NCBI GenBank assembly: GCA_902790625.1 | Contig: CADASP010000021.1 | Coordinates: 1-64,000 of the forward strand | Source of the DNA: an uncultured Prevotellaceae bacterium | Lineage (GTDB): Bacteria > Bacteroidota > Bacteroidia > Bacteroidales > Bacteroidaceae | DNA length: 64,000 nt | Reading direction: 5' to 3' | In this document: positions 23,163-32,975 of the stretch, piece after piece | Layout of the letters: the number at the start of each line of letters is the position of its first letter | Numbering within the stretch: position 1 is the stretch's first letter | Notes under the pieces: generated by a model | Databases searched by the model: none | Seen by the model: only the letters and a program-made list of their open reading frames with translations | Told to the model about the DNA's origin: nothing | Made by a program: the position numbers and the translations under genes

Positions 23163-24215
23163 ATGGAGTCAAGTTTAAAAGAATCTAATACAGTCTCCCG
23201 CACGGGAGGGGAGGGGCCACGACTGGTCGTATCCCTTTCCCCCCATGCCCACGGCACCGACAGCGTGGAGCGCAACATGCGGGGCGTCATCATCGCCTTG
23301 TTGCCGGCGCTGCTCGTGTCGTTCCTTTACTTCGGATTGGGCTCGGCCATCGTGTGTCTGTCGAGCGTGGCGGCATGCGTCTTCTTCGAGTGGGCCATCA
23401 GCAAGTATATCTTGAAGAACCCCCGCCTCACCATCACCGATGGCTCGGCTGCGCTGACGGGCATCCTGCTGGGCATGAACCTGCCGTCGAACCTGCCCAT
23501 CTGGATCATCGTCATCGGCGCCCTCTTTGCCATCGGCGTGGGCAAGATGACGTTTGGCGGCTTGGGCAACAACCTGTTCAACCCCGCCTTAGTGGGGCGC
23601 TGCGCCCTGCTGGTGGCCTTCCCTGCCCAGATGACCAGTTGGCCTGAGCCAGGACAGCTGCTCAGCTACACCGATGCCGTCACTGGTGCCACCCCTCTGG
23701 CTGTGATGAAAGAAGCCATCAAGACGGGCGACATCAGCGTGCTCGACCGGTTGCCCGATGCCTTCAGTCTGCTGCTGGGCGACTACTCGCTGGGCGGCGG
23801 TGCTGGCACCATTGGCGAGATTTGCGGTCTGGCGCTGCTGGCAGGAGGTGCCTATATGCTGTGGAAGAAGATCATCACCTGGCACATCCCCGTGAGCATC
23901 ATCGCCACCGTGTTTGTGTTCAGTGCTGTGATGCACCTCATCAGTCCCATCTATGCCGACCCCACCACGGTGATACTTAGTGGCGGACTGCTGCTGGGCG
24001 CCATCTTCATGGCCACCGACTATGTCACCTCGCCCATGACACCGCGTGGGCAAATCATCTACGGCGTCAGCATCGGATTGCTCACCATCATCATCCGCAA
24101 CTGGGGCAGCTATCCCGAGGGTATGTCGTTTGCCATCCTCATCATGAACGCCTTCACGCCGCTCATCAACAATTACGTCAAACCCAAACGATTCGGAGAG
24201 GAGGCAGCCAAATGA
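23163..24215 (+). CDS. rnfD: Rnf electron transport complex subunit D
   Basis: RnfD is an integral membrane subunit with covalently bound FMN, part of the ion-translocating core. The protein has 350 residues and about 9-10 membrane segments. The FMN-attachment motif is TDAVTGATPL (about 170-179). The conserved N-terminus of the family (SPHAHGTDSVERNMRG) begins here only at about residue 27. The preceding residues, including NTVSRTGGEGP, are partly encoded by a CTCCCG-CA-CGGGAG palindrome and GGGAGGGG sequence, so a repeat has extended the N-terminus. An alternative start downstream of the repeat is not obvious. It overlaps rnfG by 4 bases. Confidence 0.95.
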   Translation: MESSLKESNTVSRTGGEGPRLVVSLSPHAHGTDSVERNMRGVIIALLPALLVSFLYFGLGSAIVCLSSVAACVFFEWAISKYILKNPRLTITDGSAALTGILLGMNLPSNLPIWIIVIGALFAIGVGKMTFGGLGNNLFNPALVGRCALLVAFPAQMTSWPEPGQLLSYTDAVTGATPLAVMKEAIKTGDISVLDRLPDAFSLLLGDYSLGGGAGTIGEICGLALLAGGAYMLWKKIITWHIPVSIIATVFVFSAVMHLISPIYADPTTVILSGGLLLGAIFMATDYVTSPMTPRGQIIYGVSIGLLTIIIRNWGSYPEGMSFAILIMNAFTPLINNYVKPKRFGEEAAK

Positions 24216-24838
24216 AGAAACTTGATTCAACCCTCACTAATATGGTGGTGGTGCTCACCGCCGTGGCCGTCGTCATGGGCGGCGTGCTGGCATGGGTGAA
24301 CCATCTGACCAGCGGTCCCATCAACGAGCAGAAGCAGATAGCGCTGCAGAATGGCATCAAGGCCGTGATGCAAGCCGATGGCGAGCTGGCCGTCAGTGCC
24401 ACCGACACCATACGGCAGACCGATGCCAAGGGCAAGGAGCTGACGTACATCGTCTACCACACGGAGAAAGGCTCGGCCGTGGAGAGCACCACCATGGGCT
24501 TCGGCGGCAACCTGAAGGTGCTGGTGGGCTTCGATGCTGAAGGTCGCATCCTGGGCTACACCCTGCTGGAGCATCAGGAGACGCCGGGACTGGGTGCCAA
24601 GGCCGACCAATGGTTCCAGAAAGGGCAGAAGGGCGACATCATCGGCCGCAATCCTGCCGATGGTCTGGTAGTGAAGAAAGACGGTGGCGACGTGGATGCC
24701 ATCACCGCATCGACCATCACCAGCCGCGCCTTCCTGCGGGCCATCACCAATGCCTATAACGCCTACAAAGGACAGGCTGCCGACGCCACGACGGGAGCAA
24801 CTTCAAAAGGGAGTGAAAGAGAAGTGAAAAAAGAATGA
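24212..24838 (+). CDS. rnfG: Rnf electron transport complex subunit G
   Basis: RnfG is a membrane-anchored subunit with covalently bound FMN facing outward. The 208 residues begin with one transmembrane helix (about 8-30). The FMN-binding domain follows, with GFGGNLKVLVGFDAEG (about 97-112), HQETPGLGAK (about 122-131) and the attachment motif DAITASTITSRAF (about 161-173). The C-terminal tail (TSKGSEREVKKE) is encoded by GAGTGAAAGAGAAGTG repeats that continue into the spacer, so the natural end may have been altered. Confidence 0.95.
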   Translation: MKKLDSTLTNMVVVLTAVAVVMGGVLAWVNHLTSGPINEQKQIALQNGIKAVMQADGELAVSATDTIRQTDAKGKELTYIVYHTEKGSAVESTTMGFGGNLKVLVGFDAEGRILGYTLLEHQETPGLGAKADQWFQKGQKGDIIGRNPADGLVVKKDGGDVDAITASTITSRAFLRAITNAYNAYKGQAADATTGATSKGSEREVKKE

Positions 24839-24842
24839 AAGT

Positions 24843-24927
24843 GGAGTGAAAGGGACATCACTCCTCCTCATAGCAAAACTTAAGTCCCTTTCACTCCCCC
24901 TTCACTCCCCCTTCACTCCCCCTTACT
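24843..24927. repeat. inverted and tandem GAGTGAAAGG/CACTCCCCCTT repeats between rnfG and rnfE
   Basis: GGAGTGAAAGGGAC (24843-24856) is perfectly inverted at 24884-24897, and TTCACTCCCCC is then repeated three times to about 24924. It would fold into a hairpin inside the operon and may modulate expression of rnfE and rnfA. No promoter is seen here. Confidence 0.75.
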
Positions 24928-24943
24928 AAAAAAACGTAACAAA

Positions 24944-25528
24944 ATGAACTATATAAGTATCGTCAAGAATGGCATCGTCAAGGACAACCCCACGTTTGTC
25001 CTGATGCTGGGCATGTGTCCCACGCTGGCCACCACCACGTCGGCCCTGAATGGTCTGTCGATGGGCTTGGCCACCATGGTGGTGCTCATCTGCACCAATT
25101 TCGTCATCTCGCTGCTGAAGAATCTCACGCCCGACAAGGTGCGCATCCCCGTGTTCATCGTGGTCATCGCCGCTTTCGTCACTGTGCTGCAGTTGGTCAT
25201 CAAGGCCTTCCTGCCCTATGTCGACAAGGCCTTGGGACTCTTCATCCCCCTCATCGTGGTGAACTGCGTCATTCTGGGGCGTGCCGAGGCTTTCGCCGCC
25301 AAGAACTCGCCGGTGGCCTCGCTCTTCGACGGCATCGGCATCGGCTTGGGCTTCACGCTGGGCCTCACGCTGTTGGGCATTGTGCGCGAGCTGCTGGGTG
25401 CGGGCAGCATCTTCGGCTTCACGCTGTTGCCCGAGACCTACAACATCCTGCTCTTCATCCTGCCGCCGGGAGCCTTCATCACTCTGGGTTACCTCATCGC
25501 CATCGTCAATAAACTAAAGAAAGCATAA
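24944..25528 (+). CDS. rnfE: Rnf electron transport complex subunit E
   Basis: RnfE is an integral membrane subunit paired with RnfA in the ion-translocating core. The protein has 194 residues and six membrane segments. Family motifs include NPTFVLMLGMCPTLATTTSALNG (about 16-38), LGLFIPLIVVNCVILGRAEAFA (about 92-113, with the conserved Cys) and LFDGIGIGLGFTLGL. It lies 105 bases after rnfG and 3 bases before rnfA. Confidence 0.97.
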   Translation: MNYISIVKNGIVKDNPTFVLMLGMCPTLATTTSALNGLSMGLATMVVLICTNFVISLLKNLTPDKVRIPVFIVVIAAFVTVLQLVIKAFLPYVDKALGLFIPLIVVNCVILGRAEAFAAKNSPVASLFDGIGIGLGFTLGLTLLGIVRELLGAGSIFGFTLLPETYNILLFILPPGAFITLGYLIAIVNKLKKA

Positions 25529-25531
25529 GCC

Positions 25532-26134
25532 ATGGAATACTTGCTGATATTTATCTCTGCCATCTTCGTCAACAACATCGTGTTGGCGCAGTTCCTCGGC
25601 ATCTGTCCCTTCCTGGGCGTATCTAAAAAGATCGACACCTCGCTGGGCATGTCGGCCGCCGTGGCCTTCGTCATGGTGCTGGCCACCATCGTCACCTGGC
25701 TGGTGCAGACCTACGTGCTCACCCCTTATGGTCTTGACTATCTGCAGACCATCGTCTTCATCCTCGTCATCGCTTCGCTGGTGCAGATGGTGGAGATAGT
25801 GCTGAAGAAGGTGTCGCCGCCCCTCTATCAGGCACTGGGCATCTTCCTGCCCCTCATCACCACCAACTGCGCCGTGCTGGGCGTGGCCATCCTGGTGATT
25901 CAGAAGGACTACAACCTGGCGCAGTCGGTGATGTACGCCTTCAGCACCGCCTTGGGTTTTGGCTTGGCACTCACCGTGTTTGCCGGCATGCGCGAGCAGC
26001 TGGAGCTGAGCGATGTGCCGCGTGGCATGCGTGGCATGGCCATCGTGCTCGTCAGCGCCGGATTGCTCAGTCTGGCCTTTATGGGCTTCTCGGGTGTCGA
26101 CGGCGGCCTGCGCACGCTCTTTGGACTCGACTGA
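25532..26134 (+). CDS. rnfA: Rnf electron transport complex subunit A
   Basis: RnfA completes the ion-translocating membrane core with RnfE. The protein has 200 residues and six membrane segments. It has the family start MEYLLIFISAIFVNNIVLAQFLG with GICPFLGVSKK, and the conserved LGIFLPLITTNCAVLGVAI with its Cys (about 107-125). This is the last gene of the operon. Paired palindromes follow 46 bases downstream. Confidence 0.97.
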   Translation: MEYLLIFISAIFVNNIVLAQFLGICPFLGVSKKIDTSLGMSAAVAFVMVLATIVTWLVQTYVLTPYGLDYLQTIVFILVIASLVQMVEIVLKKVSPPLYQALGIFLPLITTNCAVLGVAILVIQKDYNLAQSVMYAFSTALGFGLALTVFAGMREQLELSDVPRGMRGMAIVLVSAGLLSLAFMGFSGVDGGLRTLFGLD

Positions 26135-26180
26135 TGGGCCGTCGCGTCAGGCGTTTTTGTGCTGCGGGGCACCTGACATA

Positions 26181-26242
26181 ATTTGGAGCGCTCCAAATAA
26201 AAATTTGGCGTTGACTTTTTACAATTTGGAGCGCTCCAAATT
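26181..26242. repeat. paired ATTTGGAGCGCTCCAAAT palindromes flanking a GGCGTTGAC core
   Basis: A perfect 18-bp palindrome (26181-26198) and a second, 20-bp one (26223-26242) share the sequence ATTTGGAGCGCTCCAAAT. Between them lies AAAATTTGGCGTTGAC, which also occurs in the repeats at 19.9 and 35.6 kb and, as AAAATTTGGCAACGCCG, at 61.6 kb. It follows rnfA and could also terminate that operon. Confidence 0.8.
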
Positions 26243-26377
26243 TTCGTGGGGCGTATGTCCTCTTCAAACGAAAGCCCCAAGACCATTTTTTATTACTGCT
26301 GCTTTTTATTATTGCCGCTTGATTCATAAAAAAATAGAAAAAGTGGCTATTATTATGGTGTTTCAATAAAAAATGTG

Positions 26378-26385
26378 TACCTTTG
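26378..26385 (+). promoter_or_regulatory. promoter -7 element of the lpxD operon
   Basis: TACCTTTG at 26378-26385 is preceded by an AT-rich stretch. Transcription would start near 26392. An ATG at 26395 opens a different, short frame; the lpxD ATG is at 26415. Confidence 0.7.
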
Positions 26386-26414
26386 CAAAATCAAATGAAA
26401 ACCAGAAGCTTTTT

Positions 26415-27452
26415 ATGGAGTTTACTGCCAAACAAATCGCTGAGCTGATAGGTGGCCGTGTGGAAGGTAACGAACAGTCCACCGTTAGCACTTTTGCCAA
26501 GATTGAAGAGGGACGCGAAGGGGCCATCTCCTTCCTTTCCAATCCCAAATACACCCATTATCTTTATGAAACCAAGTCGTCGGTGGTGCTCATCAACGAT
26601 GACCTGGAGTTGGAAGGTCCTGTGAAGACCACGCTGATTCGCGTGAAAAACGCCTACGAGGCCGTGGCCCGTCTGCTGCAGTTCTATGAGCAGATGAAGC
26701 CCCGCAAGAAGGGCATCGACCCGTTGGCGTTCGTCTCGCCCAAGGCCACCATCGGCACCGACGTTTACATTGGTCCCTTTGCCTGTATTGGCGATGGTGC
26801 CACCATCGGCGACGGCACCCAGGTCTATCCCCACGTGGTCGTAGGCGACGGGGTGACCATCGGCCAGCAGTGTCTGCTCTATCCCAACGTGACCATCTAT
26901 CAGGGGTGTAAGGTGGGCAACCGCGTCACCATCCATGCGGGCAGTGTGGTCGGTGCCGACGGCTTCGGCTTCGCCCCCAACCAAGATGGCTACGACAAGA
27001 TTCCGCAGATAGGCATTGTGGTCATCGAGGACGATGTGGAGATAGGTGCCAACACGTGCATCGACCGCAGCACCATGGGCCAGACCATCATCCACCGTGG
27101 CGTGAAGCTCGACAACCTCATCCAGGTGGCCCACAACTGCGAGATTGGCGAGAACACGGTGATGTCGGCTCAGGTAGGTCTGGCTGGCAGCACAAAGATT
27201 GGCGCTTGGTGCATGGTGGGTGGTCAGGCAGGCTTTGCAGGGCACATCCAAGTGGCCGACAAGACCTTCGTGGGTGCCCAGTGCGGCGTCATCAGCAACA
27301 CCAAGGGACAGGGACAGCAGCTCATCGGCTCGCCCGCCATGGATCCCAAGGTTTACTTTAAGGGCATGGCCGTGATGAAGAATCTTCCCCAGATGTATCG
27401 CGAACTGAACGAGCTGAAGAAGCGGGTGGAGGAGTTGTCTGGCAATAAGTGA
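26415..27452 (+). CDS. lpxD: UDP-3-O-(3-hydroxyacyl)glucosamine N-acyltransferase
   Basis: LpxD adds the N-linked 3-hydroxyacyl chain in the third step of lipid A synthesis. From ATG 26415 ([14 protein letters not shown]) the protein has 345 residues, close to the family norm. An N-terminal uridine-binding domain is followed by a left-handed beta-helix of hexapeptide repeats from about 105 to 275 ([16 protein letters not shown] and so on). The segment [12 protein letters not shown] holds the catalytic His (about 238). A C-terminal helix ends in [11 protein letters not shown]. The lpxD-lpxC/fabZ-lpxA order on one strand makes a lipid A operon. Confidence 0.96.
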   Translation: MEFTAKQIAELIGGRVEGNEQSTVSTFAKIEEGREGAISFLSNPKYTHYLYETKSSVVLINDDLELEGPVKTTLIRVKNAYEAVARLLQFYEQMKPRKKGIDPLAFVSPKATIGTDVYIGPFACIGDGATIGDGTQVYPHVVVGDGVTIGQQCLLYPNVTIYQGCKVGNRVTIHAGSVVGADGFGFAPNQDGYDKIPQIGIVVIEDDVEIGANTCIDRSTMGQTIIHRGVKLDNLIQVAHNCEIGENTVMSAQVGLAGSTKIGAWCMVGGQAGFAGHIQVADKTFVGAQCGVISNTKGQGQQLIGSPAMDPKVYFKGMAVMKNLPQMYRELNELKKRVEELSGNK

Positions 27453-27507
27453 ATTCGCTGGCCAAAGAGAACTTTCAAGAAGACACAAAAGAATAAACGA
27501 TAGAAAA

Positions 27508-28890
27508 ATGAAGCAGAAAACCTTGAGAGGCAGCTTCTCGCTCTGCGGGAAAGGTCTGCATACCGGACTGAGCCTGACGGTGACGTTCAATCCAGCACCC
27601 GAGAACCATGGCTATAAGATTCAGCGCATCGACCTGGAAGGCATGCCCACCATTGATGCCGTGGCCGAAAAGGTGGTAGACACGCAGCGCGGCACCGTGC
27701 TGGGACAGGGCGATGTGCGCGTGAGCACTGTGGAGCACGCCCTCAGCGCCCTCTATGCCTTGGGCATCGACAACTGTCTGATACAGGTGAGCGGACCGGA
27801 GTTCCCCATCCTCGACGGCTCAGCCCTGCAGTATGTGGAGAAGATTCGCGAAGTGGGCATCGAGGAGCAGAACGCGCCAAAGGACTGGTATGTCATCCGC
27901 AAGAAGATAGAAGTGAAGGACGAGGAGAGCGGTTCGTGCATCACCATCCTGCCCGACGATGAGTTCTCGCTGACGACGATGTGCTCGTTTGAGTCGAAGT
28001 TCATCAATTCGCAGTTTGCCACCCTCGACGACATCCACAAGTATGCCGAGGAGATTGCCGGAGCCCGCACCTTCGTGTTTGTGCGCGATTTGGAGCCGCT
28101 GCTGCAGGCCAACCTCATCAAGGGCGGCGACCTCGACAATGCCATCGTCATCTACGAGCGGCAGACCACGCAGGAGCGCCTCGACAAGTTGGCCGACATG
28201 CTGCATGTGGAGCACCGCGATGCCACCGAGCTGGGCTATGTGCAGCACAAGCCGCTGGTGTGGGAGAACGAGTGCACGCGCCACAAGCTGCTCGATGTCA
28301 TTGGCGATATGGCCCTCATCGGCCGTCCCATCAAGGGGCGCATCGTCGCCACTCGGCCAGGCCATACAATAAATAATAAGTTCGCGCGCGAAATGCGCAA
28401 GGAGATTCGCAAGCACGAGATACAGGCTCCGTTCTACGATCCCAACGAGCAGCCGGTGATGGATGTGAACCGCATCCGCGAGCTGCTGCCCCACCGCTAT
28501 CCCATGCAGCTGGTGGACAAGGTCATCGAGATTGGCCCCAACAGCATCGTCGGCGTGAAGAACATCACGGCCAACGAGCCTTTCTTCCAAGGGCACTTCC
28601 CGCAGGAGCCCGTTATGCCCGGCGTGCTGCAGGTGGAGGCCATGGCACAGGTGGGCGGTCTGCTGGTGCTGAACAGCGTGGAGGAACCTGAGCGCTGGAG
28701 CACCTATTTCTTGAAGATTGACGGTGTGAAGTTCCGCCAGAAGGTGGTGCCGGGCGACACGCTGCTCTTCAAGGTCGAGATGTTGGCCCCCCTGCGCCAC
28801 GGCATCTCCACGATGAAAGGCTATGTCTTCGTGGGCGACAAAGTCGTTTCGGAAGCATCATTCACTGCACAAATCGTCAAAAACAAATAA
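27508..28890 (+). CDS. lpxC/fabZ: bifunctional LpxC deacetylase / FabZ-type hydroxyacyl-ACP dehydratase
   Basis: This 460-residue fusion is typical of Bacteroidetes. Residues about 1-300 are LpxC, the zinc deacetylase that commits UDP-acyl-GlcNAc to lipid A. Its metal ligands are in TVEHALSALYALG (about 75) and HKLLDVIGDMALIG (about 255-268). Residues about 315-460 are FabZ, which dehydrates 3-hydroxyacyl-ACP. It shows LLPHRYPMQLVDKV (about 327-340) and the catalytic His of QGHFPQEPVMPGVLQVEAMA (about 370). The gene lies between lpxD and lpxA with no gap before lpxA. Confidence 0.97.
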   Translation: MKQKTLRGSFSLCGKGLHTGLSLTVTFNPAPENHGYKIQRIDLEGMPTIDAVAEKVVDTQRGTVLGQGDVRVSTVEHALSALYALGIDNCLIQVSGPEFPILDGSALQYVEKIREVGIEEQNAPKDWYVIRKKIEVKDEESGSCITILPDDEFSLTTMCSFESKFINSQFATLDDIHKYAEEIAGARTFVFVRDLEPLLQANLIKGGDLDNAIVIYERQTTQERLDKLADMLHVEHRDATELGYVQHKPLVWENECTRHKLLDVIGDMALIGRPIKGRIVATRPGHTINNKFAREMRKEIRKHEIQAPFYDPNEQPVMDVNRIRELLPHRYPMQLVDKVIEIGPNSIVGVKNITANEPFFQGHFPQEPVMPGVLQVEAMAQVGGLLVLNSVEEPERWSTYFLKIDGVKFRQKVVPGDTLLFKVEMLAPLRHGISTMKGYVFVGDKVVSEASFTAQIVKNK

Positions 28891-29661
28891 ATGAACAAGA
28901 TACATCCTTTAGCCGTCGTTGACCCTAATGCTCAGCTGGGCGACAACAACGAGATTGGCCCCTTCTGCGTGATTGATGCCAATGTGGTGATGGGCGACAA
29001 CAACAGGTTGCTCAACAGCGTCACCATCCACACCGGTGCGCGCATCGGCTCCGACAACGAGTTCTTCCCTGGCGCCAGCATCTCCACCAAGCCGCAGGAC
29101 TTGAAGTTCAAGGGCGAGGAGAGCCTGTGCATCCTCGGCAACAACAACAGCATCCGCGAGAATGTCACCATCAGCCGGGGCACCGCCTCGCGCGGCAAGA
29201 CCGTGGTGGGCAATGGCAACCTGCTCATGGAGAACATGCACATCGCCCACGACTGCATCATCGGCAACGGCTGCATCATCGGCAACAGCACCAAGTTTGC
29301 CGGCGAGGTGGAAGTGGACGACTTTGCCATCATCTCGGCCGAGGTGCTCTTCCACCAGTTCATTCGCATTGGCAGCTATGTGATGGTGCAGGGCGGAAGC
29401 CGCACCAGCCAGGACATCCCCCCCTATATCGTGGCAGGCAAGGAACCCATCCGCTTTGCGGGCATCAACCTGATAGGGCTGCGCCGCCGTGGCTTCAGCA
29501 ATGAAACCATCGAGATGATTCACGATGCCTATCGCATCATCTACGCCCAGGGCATCATCAAGGACGGCATCGCCAATGCCCGTGCCAAGTATCCCGACTC
29601 GAAGGAGGTGGACTACATCTGCTCCTTCATAGAGAAATCAAAAAGAGGCATCATCAGGTAA
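28891..29661 (+). CDS. lpxA: acyl-ACP--UDP-N-acetylglucosamine O-acyltransferase
   Basis: LpxA carries out the first acylation of lipid A synthesis. The protein has 256 residues, as is usual, with a left-handed beta-helix of hexapeptide repeats from about 5 to 180 and a C-terminal helical domain (RRRGFSNETIEMIHDAYRII). The catalytic His is in NMHIAHDCIIGN (about 120). Its ATG immediately follows the stop of lpxC/fabZ, and its stop is adjacent to the miaA ATG. Confidence 0.97.
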   Translation: MNKIHPLAVVDPNAQLGDNNEIGPFCVIDANVVMGDNNRLLNSVTIHTGARIGSDNEFFPGASISTKPQDLKFKGEESLCILGNNNSIRENVTISRGTASRGKTVVGNGNLLMENMHIAHDCIIGNGCIIGNSTKFAGEVEVDDFAIISAEVLFHQFIRIGSYVMVQGGSRTSQDIPPYIVAGKEPIRFAGINLIGLRRRGFSNETIEMIHDAYRIIYAQGIIKDGIANARAKYPDSKEVDYICSFIEKSKRGIIR

Positions 29662-30558
29662 ATGAAGACCCTCATCGTAGTCACCGGACCGACGGCTGTG
29701 GGTAAGACGGCTCTTTGTATCAATATTGCCCGCCATTTCGGCATACCCATCATCAATGCCGACAGCCGACAGATTTACCGTGAACTGCGCATAGGTACTG
29801 CCGCACCTACCGAAGAACAGCTTCGGCAGGTGCGGCACTATTTTGTTGGTACACTCTCGCTCGACGACTACTACAACGCCTCCATCTACGAGCAACAGGT
29901 GATGGAGTTGCTGCCACAGCTCTTTGCCACGTCGGCCTTTGCCCTGCTTTCTGGCGGCTCTATGATGTATATCGATGCCGTGTGCAATGGCATCGACGAC
30001 ATCCCCACCGTCGACGACGCGACGCGTGCCACCATGAAGCGGCGCCTGACCACCGAGGGGTTGGAGGCGCTCTGCGAAGAGCTGCGCCGCCTCGACCCCG
30101 AACACTACGCCATCGTGGACCGGCAGAATCCGCGCCGCGTGGTGCATGCTTTGGAGATTTGCCACATGACGGGCCGCACCTATACCTCGTTTCGCAAGAA
30201 CGAACGTAAGGCGCGCCCTTTCAATATAGTTAAAATCGGCCTCAACCGTCCCCGCGAGGAGCTTTATCAGCGTATCAACGCCCGCGTGGACCAGATGATG
30301 GCCGACGGACTGCTCGACGAGGCCCGCCACCTGCTGCCCCGCCGCCACCTGAATGCGCTGAACACCGTGGGTTACAAGGAGATGTTTGCGCATCTCGACG
30401 GCACATGGACACTCGACGAGGCCGTGGAGCGCATGAAGGGCAACACCCGCCGCTATGCCCGCAAGCAGCTCACTTGGTTCAAGAAAGATTCTGAGGTTAA
30501 TTGGTTTACACCCGATGATCAAGACAATATTATCCACCATATTCAAAGTCATTGCTAA
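29662..30558 (+). CDS. miaA: tRNA dimethylallyltransferase
   Basis: MiaA transfers a dimethylallyl group to A37 of tRNAs that read UNN codons. The 298 residues contain the P-loop [10 protein letters not shown] (about 9-18), the DSRQIYREL motif (about 34-42), [11 protein letters not shown] (about 96-106) and the tRNA-binding [10 protein letters not shown] near 272. A frame-shifted overlap of 44 bases joins it to the next gene, so the two are probably cotranscribed with the lipid A genes. Confidence 0.96.
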   Translation: MKTLIVVTGPTAVGKTALCINIARHFGIPIINADSRQIYRELRIGTAAPTEEQLRQVRHYFVGTLSLDDYYNASIYEQQVMELLPQLFATSAFALLSGGSMMYIDAVCNGIDDIPTVDDATRATMKRRLTTEGLEALCEELRRLDPEHYAIVDRQNPRRVVHALEICHMTGRTYTSFRKNERKARPFNIVKIGLNRPREELYQRINARVDQMMADGLLDEARHLLPRRHLNALNTVGYKEMFAHLDGTWTLDEAVERMKGNTRRYARKQLTWFKKDSEVNWFTPDDQDNIIHHIQSHC

Positions 30559-32971
30559 GCCTTTCCATTGGTATGCAATGCTCTACAAGGGACGGCCGTG
30601 GTATATCAAGATGCTCTCGGCCGTGGGCTCCTTCATCCTTTTCATCATCCTTTATTTAGGTGCCGTCGACATCAACTTCCTGGGACTCTTCGGGCGCTCG
30701 CCCAGCATGAAGACCATCCTGAGCACGCGGCCCGCCCAGGCATCGGAAATCTACAGCGCCGACGGCGTGCTCATTGGCAAGTTCTTCAACGAGAACCGCA
30801 CGCCGGTGAAGTACGAAGAGGTGAACCCCGTGTTCTGGAATGCGCTCGTCGACACCGAGGACGAACGCTACTACAGCCATTTCGGCATCGACGTGCCCGC
30901 GTTCTTCGCTGCGCTGAAGGACTATGTGCTGCACAACGATGCCCGTGGCGCATCAACCCTCACGCAGCAGTTGGCCAAGAACCTCTTCCGCATGCGCAAC
31001 GCCTATTCCACCGGACTGTTAGGCAAGATTCCGGGGCTGGGCATGTTGGTGATGAAGAGCAAGGAGTGGGTGACGGCCATGAAGCTGGAGTGGAACTTCA
31101 CGAAGGAGGAGATACTGACGATGTATGCCAACACCGTCGATTTCGGCTCGGGCGCCTACGGCATCAAGACCGCTTGCAAGACTTACTTCGGCACCACGCC
31201 CTCAGAGCTGCGCCCCGAGCAGGCCGCCGTGCTCGTGGGCATGCTCAAGGCCACCACCACCTACAATCCACGGCTCAACCCCGAGAACAGCCAGCGCCGG
31301 CGCAATGTGGTGCTGACCAACATGCTGCAGCACGGCCACCTGAGCCAGGCACTCTACGACAGCATCTGTCCTGAACCCATCAAGCTCGACTATTACGTGG
31401 AGAACGTCTACGACGGTCAGGCCACTTATTTCCGTCAGGCGTTGGACGACAACATCCAGCAGTGGTGCCACGCCCATGGCATCGACCCCTATACCGATGG
31501 CCTGAAGATCTACACCACCATCGATTCGCGCATGCAGCATTATGCCGAGCAGGCCGCCAACGAGCAGATGCGGAACATCCAGGCCAGCTTCAACCAGCAC
31601 TGGCAAGGCATGAACCCCTGGCAGGACGAGCACTACCACGAGATTCCCGACTTCATCGAGAACTGCGCCCGCCGTCTGCCCGTGTTCAAGAAGCTGCAAC
31701 AGCAATATCCCGACCAGCCCGACTCGGTGTGGGCCAAGTTGAATGAGCCTCACGAGATGCAGCTGTTCAGCTACGATGGCAACATCACGCGGCAGATGAG
31801 CACCCTCGACTCGCTGCGCTACATCTGCCGCTTCATGCACTGCGGCTTCGTGGCGTTGGAACCCCTCACCGGACATATCAAGGCGTGGGTGGGCGACGTG
31901 GACTTCGACACGTGGAAATACGACAAGGTGACGGCTCTGCGACAGCCCGGCTCCACCTTCAAGCTCTTCGTCTACACCGAGGCCATGAACCAGGGCATGA
32001 CACCCAACAAGCCCTATCTCGACACCTACTACCGCATCGGTGGCAACTGGACTCCCCACAACGCCAACGGCTCCGTCAGTGGTGCCCACATGACGCTCCG
32101 CTCGGCTTTTGCCCACAGTGTGAACACCATCGCCGCCCGTCTGGGGCAGGATGTGGGCATAGAGCACGTGGCCCGCACGGCCCACAAGATGGGCATCAAG
32201 AGCCACTTGGAGGAGCTGCCGTCGCTCGCTCTTGGCGCCAGCGATGTGTGTCTGCTCGAGCTGGTCAATGCCTACTGCACGGTGGTGAACGACGGGCAGG
32301 TGCACGAACCAGTGTTCTACACCCGCATCCTCGACCGCGACGGCAACGAAATCTTCCGTGCACAGGATGAGCAGCACGAAGCCATCCCCTATCGCAGTGC
32401 CTTCTTCATGCAGCAGATGCTGATGGGAGGCCTCAGTGGCACCAGCTGGAGCCTGCGCCAATACATCGGCCCCTATCAGACCGACACCGACTTCGGCGGC
32501 AAGACCGGCACGTCGAACAATCACAGCGATGCCTGGTTTGTGGGCATCTCGCCCCGCTTGGTCTGCGGAGCCTGGGTGGGCGGCGAGTATCGCGCCATCC
32601 ACTTCCGCACCGGCGCGCTGGGGCAGGGCAGCAAGACCGCGTTGCCCATCTGCGGACGGTTCTTGAAGTCGGTGTTCAGCGACGACAACTTCAGTCAGTA
32701 TCACGCCAAGTTCGCACCCTGTCGCGATGAGTCTATCTTAGCCAGCCAATACAGCGGCGGCTATGCGCCCAACCCCATCGACAGCTTGCTGCGCTTCCGT
32801 CCGTCCGACCTTGAGGATGCTGCCGACGACGAGGTGATTATCAACTATCAGCCTGAGGCAACCGACACGCCCGAAGCATCGCCGTCGGCCACCGAGGGGG
32901 GAGCTGCCACGCCCCCAGCGCAGACTCCAGTCGGCACCGATGGAGGGAATGCCGGAGCCGTTTCAGAATGA
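30515..32971 (+). CDS. class A penicillin-binding protein 1A (glycosyltransferase-transpeptidase)
   Basis: This 818-residue membrane protein polymerises and cross-links peptidoglycan. I start at ATG 30515, inside the miaA end, because the next residues lead into the membrane anchor (about 30-55, [14 protein letters not shown]). The GT51 domain has [18 protein letters not shown] (about 112-129) and [17 protein letters not shown] (about 143-159). The transpeptidase has the nucleophile motif QPGSTFKLF (about 475-483), [11 protein letters not shown] (about 532-542) and [14 protein letters not shown]. The C-terminal tail ([20 protein letters not shown]) is Pro/Thr/Ala-rich. It overlaps the upstream extension of the helicase frame. 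Confidence 0.95.
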   Translation: MIKTILSTIFKVIAKPFHWYAMLYKGRPWYIKMLSAVGSFILFIILYLGAVDINFLGLFGRSPSMKTILSTRPAQASEIYSADGVLIGKFFNENRTPVKYEEVNPVFWNALVDTEDERYYSHFGIDVPAFFAALKDYVLHNDARGASTLTQQLAKNLFRMRNAYSTGLLGKIPGLGMLVMKSKEWVTAMKLEWNFTKEEILTMYANTVDFGSGAYGIKTACKTYFGTTPSELRPEQAAVLVGMLKATTTYNPRLNPENSQRRRNVVLTNMLQHGHLSQALYDSICPEPIKLDYYVENVYDGQATYFRQALDDNIQQWCHAHGIDPYTDGLKIYTTIDSRMQHYAEQAANEQMRNIQASFNQHWQGMNPWQDEHYHEIPDFIENCARRLPVFKKLQQQYPDQPDSVWAKLNEPHEMQLFSYDGNITRQMSTLDSLRYICRFMHCGFVALEPLTGHIKAWVGDVDFDTWKYDKVTALRQPGSTFKLFVYTEAMNQGMTPNKPYLDTYYRIGGNWTPHNANGSVSGAHMTLRSAFAHSVNTIAARLGQDVGIEHVARTAHKMGIKSHLEELPSLALGASDVCLLELVNAYCTVVNDGQVHEPVFYTRILDRDGNEIFRAQDEQHEAIPYRSAFFMQQMLMGGLSGTSWSLRQYIGPYQTDTDFGGKTGTSNNHSDAWFVGISPRLVCGAWVGGEYRAIHFRTGALGQGSKTALPICGRFLKSVFSDDNFSQYHAKFAPCRDESILASQYSGGYAPNPIDSLLRFRPSDLEDAADDEVIINYQPEATDTPEASPSATEGGAATPPAQTPVGTDGGNAGAVSE

Positions 32972-32975
32972 ACGC

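Noticed and set aside
31202..32704. 500-codon open frame on the minus strand opposite the PBP1A gene
   Set aside because: It is His/Val/Leu-rich antisense shadow of a strongly conserved gene; high GC leaves the opposite strand open. The same applies to long antisense frames opposite 9750-11882, lpxC, nusB, rnfC and the FecCD permease.
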